Notes: generated by a model not told the origin, from the sequence alone. A DNA stretch of 64,000 nt from an uncultured Bacteroidales bacterium (GCA_947307415.1 CAMZJA010000010.1:1-64000); one strand, 5' to 3'. Shown: positions 51,581-61,596, counted from the first letter of the stretch. Program-made: numbers and translations.

Positions 51581-54121
51581 ATGACAGAAAATAAAAATAG
51601 ATTAAGAACACCTAAACCTACGATGGTTTTCAAGGACAAAGTGGCCGAGCCGATGAAAAAGCCTAAGGAAAAGCCACAAAAAACTGTAATAACAGAGAAA
51701 CCCGTCAAAGTAAAGGCAACGAAAAAACCTGAAAGCAAAGTAGGTAAACGTCGCAAGGAATCCGACGGAAGAGGCAGAATATGCTTCGGCATACTATTCT
51801 TCCTCATCAGCATTTTCCTGCTCATAGCTTTCGCAAACCCATATCTAGGCTATGCACCTAAAGGTTTGTGGCTCAATCATTTAAGCAGACTCATGAGCGA
51901 AGAGATGTTCGGCATCGGCACCGCCTACATCATCTTCCTCATCGGACTTTTAGGTCTAAATCTTATTTGGAAAAAAATCTATGTCAAGCCATGGGTCTTA
52001 TGGAAATACTCACTCGTTTTCCTGTTATGGCTACCTGTTCTTTTAGCATTGATATTCAACGCATTACCTTCAAATATAATTTCACCTTACGAGATTTATT
52101 TCGGTCTCGTCGGCCGTAAATGCTTCGTGTTCCTGCACAACTACATAGGTCTGCCAGGTGTAATTTTGTTATTGATTTTCACCGCATTACTCTATATCAT
52201 CTTCACTTTTGATATAAAATTCGATTTCTTAAAGAAAAAAGAAAGCATCGCCGAAGATGAAGATGAGGAAGAAGTCGAAAGCTCTGATACTGAAGAAGTT
52301 GTACCTTATGAAGCTCCAAAGCCAATCAACACCCTGAAACCTCAAGAAGAAGAGACCCCAACAGAAATCGACCTCACCGATGGCTTCGACAGTAAACCTG
52401 AAGATGAAAATGATGATGATGATGAAGATGTTGAGATATCAGTCATCAAAAAACACGAGGAGCCCATTGAAGATACTCCTATCGAAATATCAACAAAAGC
52501 TGACGAAGTAGAGATGGAAGTCGAAGAGCAGATTGAAGAGAAACAGGTCAAGGAAAACGGCGAACACTTCGGTCTCGACACCATCTACGACCCGAAACTC
52601 GAGCTTTCCGACTTCAAACTTCCGCCTCTCGACCTTTTGAACGACTATGGCGACGGCAACTCCGTCATCGACCGCGAAGAATTGGAAGCCAACAAGAAAC
52701 GTATCGTCGACACCCTTGCCAACTATTCCATTGAGATTGAAAAGATCAAGGCGACCATCGGACCTACTGTCACCTTGTATGAGATAGTCCCTGCAGCAGG
52801 CGTCCGTATCTCAAAAATCAAGAACCTGCAAGATGACATCGCGCTCAGCTTGGCAGCCTTGGGAATCCGTATCATAGCACCTATCCCGGGCAAGGGCACC
52901 GTAGGTATCGAAGTGCCGAACAAGAAGCCTCAGACAGTGTCGATGCGTTCCATCATCGGTTCGGAGAAATTCCAAAAGAGTGGCTTTGCGCTGCCTTTCG
53001 GTATCGGAAAGACCATCTCCAACGAAAGCTACGTCGCCGACCTCGCCAAGATGCCACACATCCTCATGGCTGGTGCTACCGGACAAGGTAAGTCGGTGGG
53101 ACTCAATGCCATAATAGCTTCATTGCTTTACAGCAAACACCCGGCCGAGCTGAAATTCATCCTCGTCGACCCGAAGAAGGTCGAGCTGAGTCTTTACAGA
53201 AAAATCGAGCGTCATTATCTCGCCAAACTCCCAGATTCTGAAGATGCTATCATCACCGATGTGAGAAAAGTTGTGCGCACGCTCAATTCACTCTGCATCG
53301 AGATGGACAACCGCTACGAGCTCATGAAAGACGCTGGTGTGCGTAACATCAAGGAATACAACGAGAAATTCGTGAGCCGTCGTCTCAACCCTAACGACGG
53401 ACACCGTTTCATGCCATACATTGTGCTCGTCGTCGATGAGTTCGCCGACCTTATCATGACAGCAGGCCGCGAAGTGGAAGGTCCAATCGCACGTCTGGCA
53501 CAGCTCGCCCGTGCTATCGGAATCCACCTCATCATCGCAACACAACGTCCTTCAGTGAAGATCATCACAGGTACCATCAAGGCTAACTTCCCGGCACGTA
53601 TCGCTTTCCGCGTCATCTCACGCGTCGACTCAGCCACCATCTTAGACAGCAACGGCGCCGAACAGCTCGTCGGACGAGGCGATATGCTTATGTCGACAGG
53701 CCAAGACCTGGTGCGTCTGCAATGTCCCTTCATCGACACCCCGGAAGTCGAGTCGATATGCGAATATATCGGGGCACAACGAGGCTACGAAGACGCCTAC
53801 CTCCTCCCCGACTGCCCTGATGAACAAGAAGAAGGCGGCTCGAAAGAGGCTATGGATCCGAACGAACGTGACCCTTTGTTTGAAGAAGCCGCACGCATCG
53901 TGGTGCAGACTCAGCAAGGCTCGACATCAATGCTGCAACGTAAGCTGAAACTCGGATACAACCGCGCCGGACGTATCATCGACCAGCTCGAGAAAGCCGG
54001 CATTGTCGGACCGTTCGCAGGCAGCAAACAACGTGAAGTGAAAGTGGCGACGGAATTCGCCCTCGACCAGTTCCTCAAAGATCTCGATTTAGATGAAAAT
54101 ATTAAAAATGGAATGATATGA
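51581..54121 (+). CDS. ftsK: DNA translocase FtsK
   Basis: An 846-residue FtsK/SpoIIIE protein moving chromosome ends at division. A basic N-terminal tail (first 60 residues, Lys-rich) is followed by four membrane spans (about 68-215), an acidic linker (about 222-330, rich in Glu/Asp runs), the motor domain with Walker A GATGQGKSVG near residue 498 and LVVDEFADL Walker B, and the C-terminal gamma winged helix (RKLKLGYNRAGRIIDQLEKAGIVGP). The start at ATG 51581 is used; the longer frame begins with TTG. The lolA-like gene overlaps its stop by 4 bases. Confidence 0.96.
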   Translation: MTENKNRLRTPKPTMVFKDKVAEPMKKPKEKPQKTVITEKPVKVKATKKPESKVGKRRKESDGRGRICFGILFFLISIFLLIAFANPYLGYAPKGLWLNHLSRLMSEEMFGIGTAYIIFLIGLLGLNLIWKKIYVKPWVLWKYSLVFLLWLPVLLALIFNALPSNIISPYEIYFGLVGRKCFVFLHNYIGLPGVILLLIFTALLYIIFTFDIKFDFLKKKESIAEDEDEEEVESSDTEEVVPYEAPKPINTLKPQEEETPTEIDLTDGFDSKPEDENDDDDEDVEISVIKKHEEPIEDTPIEISTKADEVEMEVEEQIEEKQVKENGEHFGLDTIYDPKLELSDFKLPPLDLLNDYGDGNSVIDREELEANKKRIVDTLANYSIEIEKIKATIGPTVTLYEIVPAAGVRISKIKNLQDDIALSLAALGIRIIAPIPGKGTVGIEVPNKKPQTVSMRSIIGSEKFQKSGFALPFGIGKTISNESYVADLAKMPHILMAGATGQGKSVGLNAIIASLLYSKHPAELKFILVDPKKVELSLYRKIERHYLAKLPDSEDAIITDVRKVVRTLNSLCIEMDNRYELMKDAGVRNIKEYNEKFVSRRLNPNDGHRFMPYIVLVVDEFADLIMTAGREVEGPIARLAQLARAIGIHLIIATQRPSVKIITGTIKANFPARIAFRVISRVDSATILDSNGAEQLVGRGDMLMSTGQDLVRLQCPFIDTPEVESICEYIGAQRGYEDAYLLPDCPDEQEEGGSKEAMDPNERDPLFEEAARIVVQTQQGSTSMLQRKLKLGYNRAGRIIDQLEKAGIVGPFAGSKQREVKVATEFALDQFLKDLDLDENIKNGMI

Positions 54122-54744
54122 AAAAGCACATCTTATTGATATTCAGCTTATTAGCATTAGCATTCAATGTAAAGGCACAGTCAGCTGAAACTGTGTTTAA
54201 AAACGCAGTGGCGAAACTACAAGAATACAATAATATCGAAATAGAATTCGACTACAGCATGATTAACACCGAAGCCGGCATCTTCGAGACTATGGAAGGC
54301 AACGGCTTTATTAAAGGTGAAGCCTACAAACTCAGAATAATGGGTCAGGAAATAATCTGCGACGGCGACACCAAATGGGTGTATAACGCTGACGCTGAAG
54401 AAGTTATGATTAGCACTGTCGACCAATCAGAAGGCGGTGGCACACCTCTGTCAATAATTGAGTCATACAACGACAACATCACGGCTAGATTCATGAACGA
54501 GACTGATGGCAACATCCGACTCATAGAAGTGAAGACATTAATAAAAGATGATAACATCACAAAACTCATCGTTTTATTAGACACCCAATCGTTAGAAATC
54601 AAAGACATACACGCCTTCGACAGAGACAAGAACGAGTTCGTCTACGAAATAAAGAAATTCGTCACCAACCAGAAATTGCCTGCCGATTTCTTCACCTTCA
54701 AGGAATCCGACTACCCTAACGCTGAAATCATCGACATGCGCTAA
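54118..54744 (+). CDS. LolA-like outer membrane lipoprotein carrier
   Basis: A 208-residue periplasmic protein with a signal peptide (KKHILLIFSLLALAFNVKAQ), then a LolA-type half-barrel (IEFDYSMINTEAGIFETMEG, KLRIMGQEIICDGDTKWVYN, and QEVMI-like ISTVDQS). It probably ferries lipoproteins to the outer membrane. Similarity to LolA is moderate, so LolA-like or a paralogue is the safest name. It overlaps ftsK by 4 bases and sits 2 bases before the glycosyltransferase. Confidence 0.82.
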   Translation: MKKHILLIFSLLALAFNVKAQSAETVFKNAVAKLQEYNNIEIEFDYSMINTEAGIFETMEGNGFIKGEAYKLRIMGQEIICDGDTKWVYNADAEEVMISTVDQSEGGGTPLSIIESYNDNITARFMNETDGNIRLIEVKTLIKDDNITKLIVLLDTQSLEIKDIHAFDRDKNEFVYEIKKFVTNQKLPADFFTFKESDYPNAEIIDMR

Positions 54745-54746
54745 TC

Positions 54747-55880
54747 GTGGACGAGGCGAGAAAACATATCATCTTTCTGGCGCGATGGTATCCGCACCGC
54801 TACGACCCGATGTTCGGACTTTTCGTGCAACGTCATGCCGAAGCCGCCGCGTTGTATAACGACGTCAGCGTGATTTATGTCCACCCTGTTTGTACAGACG
54901 TGCCATGGCGCGTATCTACAGACGACGAAACCATCAACAATGTCCGCACAATACGTGTCTATTACAAAAAATCGAAATCAAAAATTATATCGTTATTCAG
55001 GTTTTTTCGTGCAAACCATCTTGCCCTGAAACAACTCCCGAAACCCGATATCATCCACGTGCACGTCCTCACCCGCCTCGGCATCATCGCCCTCTGGCAG
55101 AAAATCATTCATGGCACACCTTATATTATTACGGAGCATTGGTCACGCTACCTTCCTGGCAACGACTTCAACGGTTTTTTAAGGAAAAAACTGACAAAAT
55201 TCGTAGTGCGACGCGCATCAGCAGTCACGACAGTATCGGAAGACCTCGCTAAAGCCATGCAAAATCACGGACTCGCGAATCCAAACTACATGGTTTTGCC
55301 CAATGTCGTCGATGTCAATGTCTTCAAAATAATTCCACATCAAAACGCTGTGACAAAGATAATCCACATCAGCTGTTTTGAAGATAAGTCAAAGAATATC
55401 AGCGGTTTACTTGAATCATTAAAGATTCTTAAAGATAAACAAACACCATATCAGGCTGTCCTCATAGGCGACGGCATGGACTATGAATTGATGCGACAGA
55501 AAGCCGCCAACATGCAGTTGAACGACAGCGTCAGCTTTACAGGTCTCCTGCAAGGACAAGCCTTGGCCAACATGCTGGCATCCGGCGATTTCCTAGTTCT
55601 TTCAAGCAATTACGAGAACATGCCCGTTGTCATCCTGGAGGCCTTGTCCTGCGGTCTGCCTGTCGTGAGCACCAAAGTAGGAGGCATCGGCGAAATCATC
55701 AACGAGAACAACGGCATACTCGTGCCTCCTCGCGACGTGGAAAGACTTGCCGACGCCATGCAGGAGATGATTTCAAAACATCGCAATTATGATGCCAACA
55801 CATTGAGAGACAGCATAATAAAAAAGTTTTCCAACGAATCCGTCGGAAAACTTTTAGATGATATCTACAGAAAAATCTGA
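54747..55880 (+). CDS. Glycosyltransferase family 4
   Basis: A 377-residue GT-B-fold enzyme transferring a sugar from a nucleotide donor, probably for lipopolysaccharide, capsule or glycoprotein glycan. The N-terminal HIIFLARWYPHRYDPMFGLF and IIHVHVLTRLGIIALW motifs and the C-terminal GLLQGQALANMLASGDFLVLS, with a following EALSCGLPVVSTKVGGIGE (the E-x7-E nucleotide site), are typical of family GT4. GTG at 54747 is the most likely start, 2 bases after the LolA-like stop. The acceptor is unknown. It ends the long parA operon; the stop abuts lpxC's. Confidence 0.88.
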   Translation: MDEARKHIIFLARWYPHRYDPMFGLFVQRHAEAAALYNDVSVIYVHPVCTDVPWRVSTDDETINNVRTIRVYYKKSKSKIISLFRFFRANHLALKQLPKPDIIHVHVLTRLGIIALWQKIIHGTPYIITEHWSRYLPGNDFNGFLRKKLTKFVVRRASAVTTVSEDLAKAMQNHGLANPNYMVLPNVVDVNVFKIIPHQNAVTKIIHISCFEDKSKNISGLLESLKILKDKQTPYQAVLIGDGMDYELMRQKAANMQLNDSVSFTGLLQGQALANMLASGDFLVLSSNYENMPVVILEALSCGLPVVSTKVGGIGEIINENNGILVPPRDVERLADAMQEMISKHRNYDANTLRDSIIKKFSNESVGKLLDDIYRKI

Positions 55881-56795
55881 TTAAAGTCCCATTTTCTTCA
55901 CAATCATCTTCACAAACTCTGTGTTTGCAAAGTGACCAGGTTTGTATGCCGTCACCTTTCCGATGATTGGCATTCCGAGCAATGTGAGGTCACCAACAAG
56001 GTCAAGAAGTTTATGACGTGCCGGCTCATTATCGAAATACAAAGTCACATTGTTGAGGATTCCTCCCTCGTGAACTGCCACTGATTCTTTGTGGAACAGC
56101 TTCGCCACACGCTTCAAATCATCTTCTGAAACCTGCTTCTCGATGAAAACAATAGCGTTCGACAAGTCACCGCCTTTGATAAGGTTATGAGCGAGAAGCA
56201 TCTCAAGTTCCTGGAAGAACACAAACGTTCTGCATGGTGCGAACTCTGTCTCAAACTCACTGATGTCGTGCATATGAGCTTCCTGGACGTTCAAAACGCC
56301 CGACTTATAGTCAACTTTAACGTCGATGCTGAATTTATCAGCTGGCTCCACAACGAGCTCACAACCGACTTTAGGGTGTGTATAAACTATCTTCTTGGTG
56401 ATTTTCAAGCACTTACGCTCAGCATCCTGCTCTTCATAACCGGCTTCTTTCAATGCATCAAAAACAATTCTTGAGCTTCCGTCGAGGATCGGCGGCTCTT
56501 CACAGTTCAAATCAATAAGTACATTATCAATATTTGAAGCTCTTAAAGCTGCCATGATGTGCTCCACAGTGTAAACCTTCACTCCGTTTTGAGCGATTGT
56601 GGTGCCGCGCGAAGTGTCAACAACATTGAAAACACTCGCCTCCACTATCGGCTGACCAAACAGGTCAACTCTTCTGAATTTAATACCGTGATTGATATCT
56701 GCAGGATGGAATGTCAGCGTGCCGCTTTGCCCGGTATGAAGGCCTGTCCCACTAATGCTGACGCTCTTTTTTATTGTATGTTGTTTTTCAACCAT
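55881..56795 (-). CDS. lpxC: UDP-3-O-acyl-N-acetylglucosamine deacetylase, without FabZ fusion
   Basis: A 304-residue zinc deacetylase, the committed step of lipid A synthesis. TVEHIMAAL (Glu78, His79), ARHKLLDLVGD (His261, Asp265) and YKPGHFANTEF (His288) give the zinc ligands and catalytic residues. Many Bacteroidetes carry LpxC fused to FabZ (about 460 residues); here it ends straight after the LpxC domain with a stop abutting the convergent glycosyltransferase, so the dehydratase must be encoded elsewhere. It is downstream of lpxD but has its own promoter box. Confidence 0.95.
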   Translation of the reverse strand: MVEKQHTIKKSVSISGTGLHTGQSGTLTFHPADINHGIKFRRVDLFGQPIVEASVFNVVDTSRGTTIAQNGVKVYTVEHIMAALRASNIDNVLIDLNCEEPPILDGSSRIVFDALKEAGYEEQDAERKCLKITKKIVYTHPKVGCELVVEPADKFSIDVKVDYKSGVLNVQEAHMHDISEFETEFAPCRTFVFFQELEMLLAHNLIKGGDLSNAIVFIEKQVSEDDLKRVAKLFHKESVAVHEGGILNNVTLYFDNEPARHKLLDLVGDLTLLGMPIIGKVTAYKPGHFANTEFVKMIVKKMGL

Positions 56796-56818
56796 ATCCT
56801 ATTTCAGAAAATATGGTG

Positions 56819-56826
56819 CAAAAATA
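56819..56826 (-). promoter_or_regulatory. Promoter box of lpxC
   Basis: Minus-strand TATTTTTG, an exact TAnnTTTG box in the 44-bp gap between lpxD and lpxC, 24 bases before the ATG. Confidence 0.5.
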
Positions 56827-56839
56827 CGAAATAATATCT

Positions 56840-57883
56840 TTACTTCGACAACAAATCGTTAAGTTTTTTCTCCAACTCAGCGATTCTATTTTCCAATTTT
56901 TCTATATTGCGTTGTCTTACAATGTCTTTCATATATTTTGTGTAATCGTACGCAGGAGATCCCATTATCGATTTTCCCGGTTCGCTCACACCCTTTGTCA
57001 ATCCCGATTGCGGTCCGATGATGGTTCTGTCGGCTATCGTAAGGTGACCCGAGATACCAACCTGACCAGCCACGACGCAGTTTTTACCGACGTGAGCCGA
57101 GCCCGCGATGCCCGACTGGGCTGCCATAGCGGTGTTTTCGCCAATTTCCACATTATGAGCTATCTGGATAAGGTTGTCGAGCTTCACGCCGTCATGAATC
57201 TTCGTCGACTCGATAGTAGAACGGTCGATGGTTGTATTAGCTCCAATCTCGACATTGTCACCCACCAAAACATTACCGATTTGCGGGATTTTCTTATATG
57301 TCCCGTCAGGCTGCGGCACAAAACCGAAGCCGTCAGCGCCAAGCACCGCACCGGAATGAATGATACATTCTTTTCCGATATGCGTCATCGCGTAAAGCTT
57401 CACACCCGAATAAAGAACGGTGTTGTCACCAATAACAGCGTCATCGCCGATGTAACACTGCGGGTAAATTTTAACGTTCCTACCTATTTTCACCCTCTCG
57501 CCAATATAAGTGAAATCACCGATGTAGCAATTTTCGCCATATTCAACATCAGACGAGATAAAAGCGTTTTCCGAGATTCCAACTTTATTGTTGGTGTATT
57601 CTTGATAAATAGCGAGCAACTGCGCAAACGACTCATAAGCGTTTTTCACGCGAATCATAGTGGTAGCAACCGGTTCGGTGGCTTCAAAGTCCTCATTCAC
57701 CAACACTATTGACGATTTCGTATTATATAAATATGGTATATACTTCGGATTCGACAAAAAGCTCAACATTCCGGATGCGCCATCTTCAATACGCGCCACA
57801 TTCCAAACCTTGGCCTCCGGGTCACCCTCAACCTTTCCTCCTAATAAAGCCGCTATCTGAGCAGCAGAAAACTCAACTTTCAT
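56840..57883 (-). CDS. lpxD: UDP-3-O-acylglucosamine N-acyltransferase
   Basis: A 347-residue left-handed beta-helix acyltransferase of lipid A synthesis. The N-terminal uridine-binding domain (about 1-100, [20 protein letters not shown]) precedes many hexapeptide repeats (for example [19 protein letters not shown]). [16 protein letters not shown] carries the catalytic His. A C-terminal helix (residues about 320-347) ends the protein. The start lies 2 bases after the upstream hypothetical membrane protein. Confidence 0.94.
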   Translation of the reverse strand: MKVEFSAAQIAALLGGKVEGDPEAKVWNVARIEDGASGMLSFLSNPKYIPYLYNTKSSIVLVNEDFEATEPVATTMIRVKNAYESFAQLLAIYQEYTNNKVGISENAFISSDVEYGENCYIGDFTYIGERVKIGRNVKIYPQCYIGDDAVIGDNTVLYSGVKLYAMTHIGKECIIHSGAVLGADGFGFVPQPDGTYKKIPQIGNVLVGDNVEIGANTTIDRSTIESTKIHDGVKLDNLIQIAHNVEIGENTAMAAQSGIAGSAHVGKNCVVAGQVGISGHLTIADRTIIGPQSGLTKGVSEPGKSIMGSPAYDYTKYMKDIVRQRNIEKLENRIAELEKKLNDLLSK

Positions 57884-57885
57884 AT

Positions 57886-58371
57886 CTAAATTTCATTAAA
57901 TTCTTTCTTAATTGCGATGACAGTCCTGTCGATATAACTATTCGACATTGAAGCGATAATCTGCGCCATCGTCGCCGCGTCAGCCTCAGGATTTGCTCCA
58001 AAAGCCTCATTAATGCTCTTCAGCGCCTCATCTTTTGTCATAATTATCATCATCCAAAGCTCCTCACTGATGTAAAGACGCTGCGCGAGATTATGTTCAA
58101 GCTCGTCCTGAATACTCTGAATCAAAGAAAATTGCAGATCGTTACGCGACATACCAGGCATGAACACCCTTTTCACAAGCACCGAAAAACGCATACGCTC
58201 GAGATAAAGAACGAGTCTTTCAAACGCCTGAATCATAAGCGGAGCAACTGTTTCCGACACTTCGACATTCTTTTTCTGCTTTTTCTTTTTACCAAAAATC
58301 AGCATGCCGCCGAAAACGACTAATCCGACGATTATCAAAACCCATGAACTGGTACTCAGAATCCCTGTCAT
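57886..58371 (-). CDS. Membrane-anchored hypothetical protein
   Basis: A 161-residue protein with one N-terminal transmembrane helix (about 8-28, [20 protein letters not shown]) then a Lys-rich stretch (KKKKQKK) and a helical cytoplasmic domain. I use the ATG at 58371, since the longer frame would begin inside the promoter region. No family is recognised. It lies in front of lpxD with 2 bases between, so a link to lipid A or envelope work is likely only by position. Confidence 0.7.
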   Translation of the reverse strand: MTGILSTSSWVLIIVGLVVFGGMLIFGKKKKQKKNVEVSETVAPLMIQAFERLVLYLERMRFSVLVKRVFMPGMSRNDLQFSLIQSIQDELEHNLAQRLYISEELWMMIIMTKDEALKSINEAFGANPEADAATMAQIIASMSNSYIDRTVIAIKKEFNEI

Positions 58372-58390
58372 TACAATAATTTTTGACTTG

Positions 58391-58398
58391 CAAATATA
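58391..58398 (-). promoter_or_regulatory. Promoter box of the lpxD operon
   Basis: Minus-strand TATATTTG, 20 bases before the ATG at 58371; supports that start. Confidence 0.5.
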
Positions 58399-58458
58399 AG
58401 AATTTTTCAATTCCGAATTAAATTTTTCAAACAAAAGTTTTCCTATTCATAAAAATCG

Positions 58459-58466
58459 TACCTTTG
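58459..58466 (+). promoter_or_regulatory. Promoter box of the aminotransferase gene
   Basis: TACCTTTG, an exact TAnnTTTG box, 44 bases before the ATG at 58511, facing the lpxD operon. Confidence 0.5.
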
Positions 58467-58510
58467 CAGTCCCAAATAGTCATTAATATTAAAAAAATAT
58501 AAAAGTAAAA

Positions 58511-59713
58511 ATGGGTACATTATCACAGAGAGTCATCAATATGGCGGAATCAGCCACTTTGAAAATGACACAAAAAAGCCGCGAACTCAAAGCTCAAGGC
58601 ATCGACATCATTTCATTGAGCATTGGCGAACCTGACTTCAACACACCTATAAGTGCGAAACAGGCAGGTATCGACGCCATCAACAACAACGACACGCATT
58701 ATCCTCCGGTTCCAGGAACTCCGGCCTTGCGTAAAGCCATAGCCGAAAAGCTCCGTCGTGACAACGGTCTCGACTACAAAGATACCGACATCATCGTGTC
58801 GAACGGCGCAAAACAGGCCATCACCACGACTTTCTTCGCCATCCTCGACAAAGGCGACGAAGTCATCATCCCTGCCCCATTCTGGGTGTCATATCCTGAA
58901 ATGGTGAAACTCGCCGACGGTACTCCTGTCTTCATCTACACAACACCGGAACAGCACTTCAAGATCAACGCAAAACAGCTCGAAGACGCCATCACTCCTA
59001 AGACAAAGGCCTTCATCTTCAGCACACCTTGCAACCCTAGCGGTTCAGTGTATACGAAAGACGAGCTCAAAGCATTGGTCGAGGTGTTCAAGAAACATCC
59101 AGAAATCATCATCATCTCCGATGAGATTTACGAATTCATCCAATACGAGCACAAACACGAGTCAATGGGACAGTTCACCGAGTTGAAAGACCGTCTCGTC
59201 ATCGTGAACGGCGTGGCAAAAGGTTACGCCATGACAGGTTGGAGAATCGGTTACATTGCAGCTCCTATGGCTATTGTCAACGCCTGCAACAAGATTCAGG
59301 GACAGTACACATCAGGTATCTGCACCATCTCACAGGCGGCATCAGTGGCAGCAATGCAGCTCTCACCAGAGAATTCAGAAGAAGTTCAGAATATGTGCAA
59401 GGCATTCAGAGCACGCCGCGACATGTTCTACAAGCTCCTCATGGAGATTCCGGGCATCAAGCTGAGCTTACCTGCAGGCGCATTCTATATGTTCCCAGAT
59501 GTGTCAGCATACTATGGCAAGTCGGACGGCGCAACAGTCATAAAGAACAGCGATGATTTGTGCATGTACCTGCTTTACAACGCTCACGTGGCCTGCGTCG
59601 CCGGTGGCGCTTTCGGCAACGACAACTGCATCCGTCTGTCATACGCCACATCCGACGACAAGCTCCGCGAAGCCGCACGCCGTCTCAAGGAAGCCTTTGC
59701 AAAACTTAAATAA
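58511..59713 (+). CDS. Aspartate aminotransferase-like PLP enzyme
   Basis: A 400-residue fold-type I aminotransferase (class I, subgroup Ib). NGAKQAITTTFFAILDKGDEV is the cofactor phosphate cup region, FSTPCNPSGSVY carries the Asn that contacts PLP, IISDEIYE the Asp, and NGVAKGYAMTGWRIGY the Schiff-base Lys237. The C-terminal NCIRLSYAT contains the carboxylate-binding Arg. Amino donor is probably aspartate. The heptose kinase gene starts 8 bases downstream and is probably co-transcribed. Confidence 0.93.
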   Translation: MGTLSQRVINMAESATLKMTQKSRELKAQGIDIISLSIGEPDFNTPISAKQAGIDAINNNDTHYPPVPGTPALRKAIAEKLRRDNGLDYKDTDIIVSNGAKQAITTTFFAILDKGDEVIIPAPFWVSYPEMVKLADGTPVFIYTTPEQHFKINAKQLEDAITPKTKAFIFSTPCNPSGSVYTKDELKALVEVFKKHPEIIIISDEIYEFIQYEHKHESMGQFTELKDRLVIVNGVAKGYAMTGWRIGYIAAPMAIVNACNKIQGQYTSGICTISQAASVAAMQLSPENSEEVQNMCKAFRARRDMFYKLLMEIPGIKLSLPAGAFYMFPDVSAYYGKSDGATVIKNSDDLCMYLLYNAHVACVAGGAFGNDNCIRLSYATSDDKLREAARRLKEAFAKLK

Positions 59714-59721
59714 ACGAAAAA

Positions 59722-60723
59722 ATGCCAAGAGAAGATATCAAAACACTTTTTGATTCTTTCAACGATAAGCGAATACTTATCATTGGTGATGTTATGCTCG
59801 ACCTTTACCTCAACGGCAAGGTCGAGCGTATCTCGCCTGAAGCTCCGGTGCCTATAGTGGCAGTCGGCAACCGCTTCGCACGTCTCGGCGGAGCCGCCAA
59901 CGTTGCGCAAAACATCAAGGCACTCGGCGCTGAACCCGTTTTATGCTCAATCATCGGTGACGACTCCAAGTCACACGATTTCTTTGATTTACTCAAAGAA
60001 CACGGCATGCCTAACAACGGCATAGTGAAAAGCAAGGAACGCCGTACCACCACAAAATACCGTATCATCGGCAACAACGCACAGATGCTGCGCGTCGACG
60101 ACGAGGACACCTTCAACCTCACCGACAACGAATACAAGGCGCTGTGCGACAAAATCGACGGCATACTTTACCGTGAACGCATCGACGGCATCATCCTGCA
60201 GGATTATAACAAAGGTGTGCTGACAGAGAAACTCATACGCCGCACCATAGCCGTAGCCAACGAGAAAAACATACCCGTCGGCGTCGACCCGAAGAAAAAC
60301 AACTTCCTGGCCTACGAGAACTGCACACTGTTCAAGCCAAACCTCAAAGAGCTTAAAGAAGGCATCAACATCGAGTTCCCTACCGACACCATAGAAGGTA
60401 TCTTACTGGGTGTCAACGCATTGCAAGATAAACTCAACTGCCGTTTCGTTATGAACACCTTGTCGGAACGCGGCGTCATCATCCAAGAAAACATCAACGG
60501 CACAAGACAATATCATCACATCCCGGCTCATCTGCGCAAAATCGCCGATGTCTCCGGCGCCGGTGACACCGTTTTGGGCGTTGCCATGCTCTGCCTGGTA
60601 TGCGGTCAAGACGCTCAACACATCGCCGCGATATCAAATCTGGCAGGCGGTCTCGTCTGCGAAGAGATAGGCGCTGTGCCGATCAACAAAGAGCGATTGT
60701 TAAAAGAAACAGAAAAAATATAA
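59722..60723 (+). CDS. D-glycero-beta-D-manno-heptose-7-phosphate kinase (HldE kinase domain only)
   Basis: A 333-residue PfkB-family kinase resembling the N-terminal kinase half of E. coli HldE. RILIIGDVMLDLYLNGKVER, then SPEAPVPIVAVGNRFARLGG and GAGDTVLGVAMLCLVCG (catalytic Asp in the GAGD loop) are diagnostic. The C-terminal nucleotidyltransferase half is absent, so the adenylyl transfer step needs another gene. It serves ADP-heptose synthesis for lipopolysaccharide core. It sits between the aminotransferase and porT. Confidence 0.9.
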   Translation: MPREDIKTLFDSFNDKRILIIGDVMLDLYLNGKVERISPEAPVPIVAVGNRFARLGGAANVAQNIKALGAEPVLCSIIGDDSKSHDFFDLLKEHGMPNNGIVKSKERRTTTKYRIIGNNAQMLRVDDEDTFNLTDNEYKALCDKIDGILYRERIDGIILQDYNKGVLTEKLIRRTIAVANEKNIPVGVDPKKNNFLAYENCTLFKPNLKELKEGINIEFPTDTIEGILLGVNALQDKLNCRFVMNTLSERGVIIQENINGTRQYHHIPAHLRKIADVSGAGDTVLGVAMLCLVCGQDAQHIAAISNLAGGLVCEEIGAVPINKERLLKETEKI

Positions 60724-60753
60724 TAAGGAGATTTTTTCTGCGTTTTATCTTGT

Positions 60754-61596
60754 ATGAAATTTATTTTATCGTCATATAAAAAGATCCTGTTTATCGTCGG
60801 ATTAATGCTTATTTTGCTGCCCAACAGCTTGTCAGCGCAGCAGAATAAGCCATTAAACCTGAAGAATTACGACAACGAGCCTTATCATTTCGGCTTTATT
60901 TTGGGATACAACCAGATGTCGTATGCATTCAAATACGTCGAGAACTACTCCGCCATCCAACATGACGCGTCGGAATATCCCAACACCGCCGATCCTAATT
61001 TCAATGTCGACGCGAAATACTACGCGCGCAGCGTGGAGTCGAAGCCACAACCGGGATTCACCGTCGGCATCGTCGGAAACCTCAGGCTTAGCAGGTATTT
61101 CGACCTCCGACTGATACCGTCGCTCAGCTTCGGAACACGAACGATAACATATCAGCTTTACAAACAGATGCCTATAGGCTCATCCACCCAAAGCATCGAT
61201 TTTGTCCAAAACAAATCCATCTTCTCCACCTTCGTGGAATTTCCTCTGCAGGTGAAATACAAGTCAAAAAGACTCAATAACATCGCGGGATATGTCATCG
61301 CCGGCGGAAACCTGAAATTCGACCTCGCCTCACAAAAGAAAGCGCAAGTCGATGTCACCGATGCACAAACCGGCAAGCAGATTACAGTGGTCGACAATAT
61401 CAAAGTCAAGAAATCGGATCTGGCACTAGAGATAGGCGCAGGCTTCGATTTTTACAACGCTTATTTCAAACTCGGACTGGAAATTAAAATGAGTTTCGGC
61501 ATGCTAAACATCTTAGATTCTCAAAATTTAATCTACGATTCGAGTATAGAATCGCTTAAAAACAAGACTCTCCAAGTTTCACTTACATTTGAATAG
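60754..61596 (+). CDS. porT: PorT-like outer membrane protein of the type IX secretion system
   Basis: A 280-residue protein with a signal peptide (about 1-28, ending SLSAQ) and a predicted outer membrane barrel. NYDNEPYHFGFILGYNQM and FTVGIVGNLRLSRYFDLRLI are the PorT/SprT marks. In T9SS-bearing Bacteroidetes it is needed for export through the system; this fits the sorting tails on the C10 peptidases in this window. It follows the kinase gene by 30 bases. Assignment rests on the N-terminal motif and barrel pattern. Confidence 0.82.
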   Translation: MKFILSSYKKILFIVGLMLILLPNSLSAQQNKPLNLKNYDNEPYHFGFILGYNQMSYAFKYVENYSAIQHDASEYPNTADPNFNVDAKYYARSVESKPQPGFTVGIVGNLRLSRYFDLRLIPSLSFGTRTITYQLYKQMPIGSSTQSIDFVQNKSIFSTFVEFPLQVKYKSKRLNNIAGYVIAGGNLKFDLASQKKAQVDVTDAQTGKQITVVDNIKVKKSDLALEIGAGFDFYNAYFKLGLEIKMSFGMLNILDSQNLIYDSSIESLKNKTLQVSLTFE

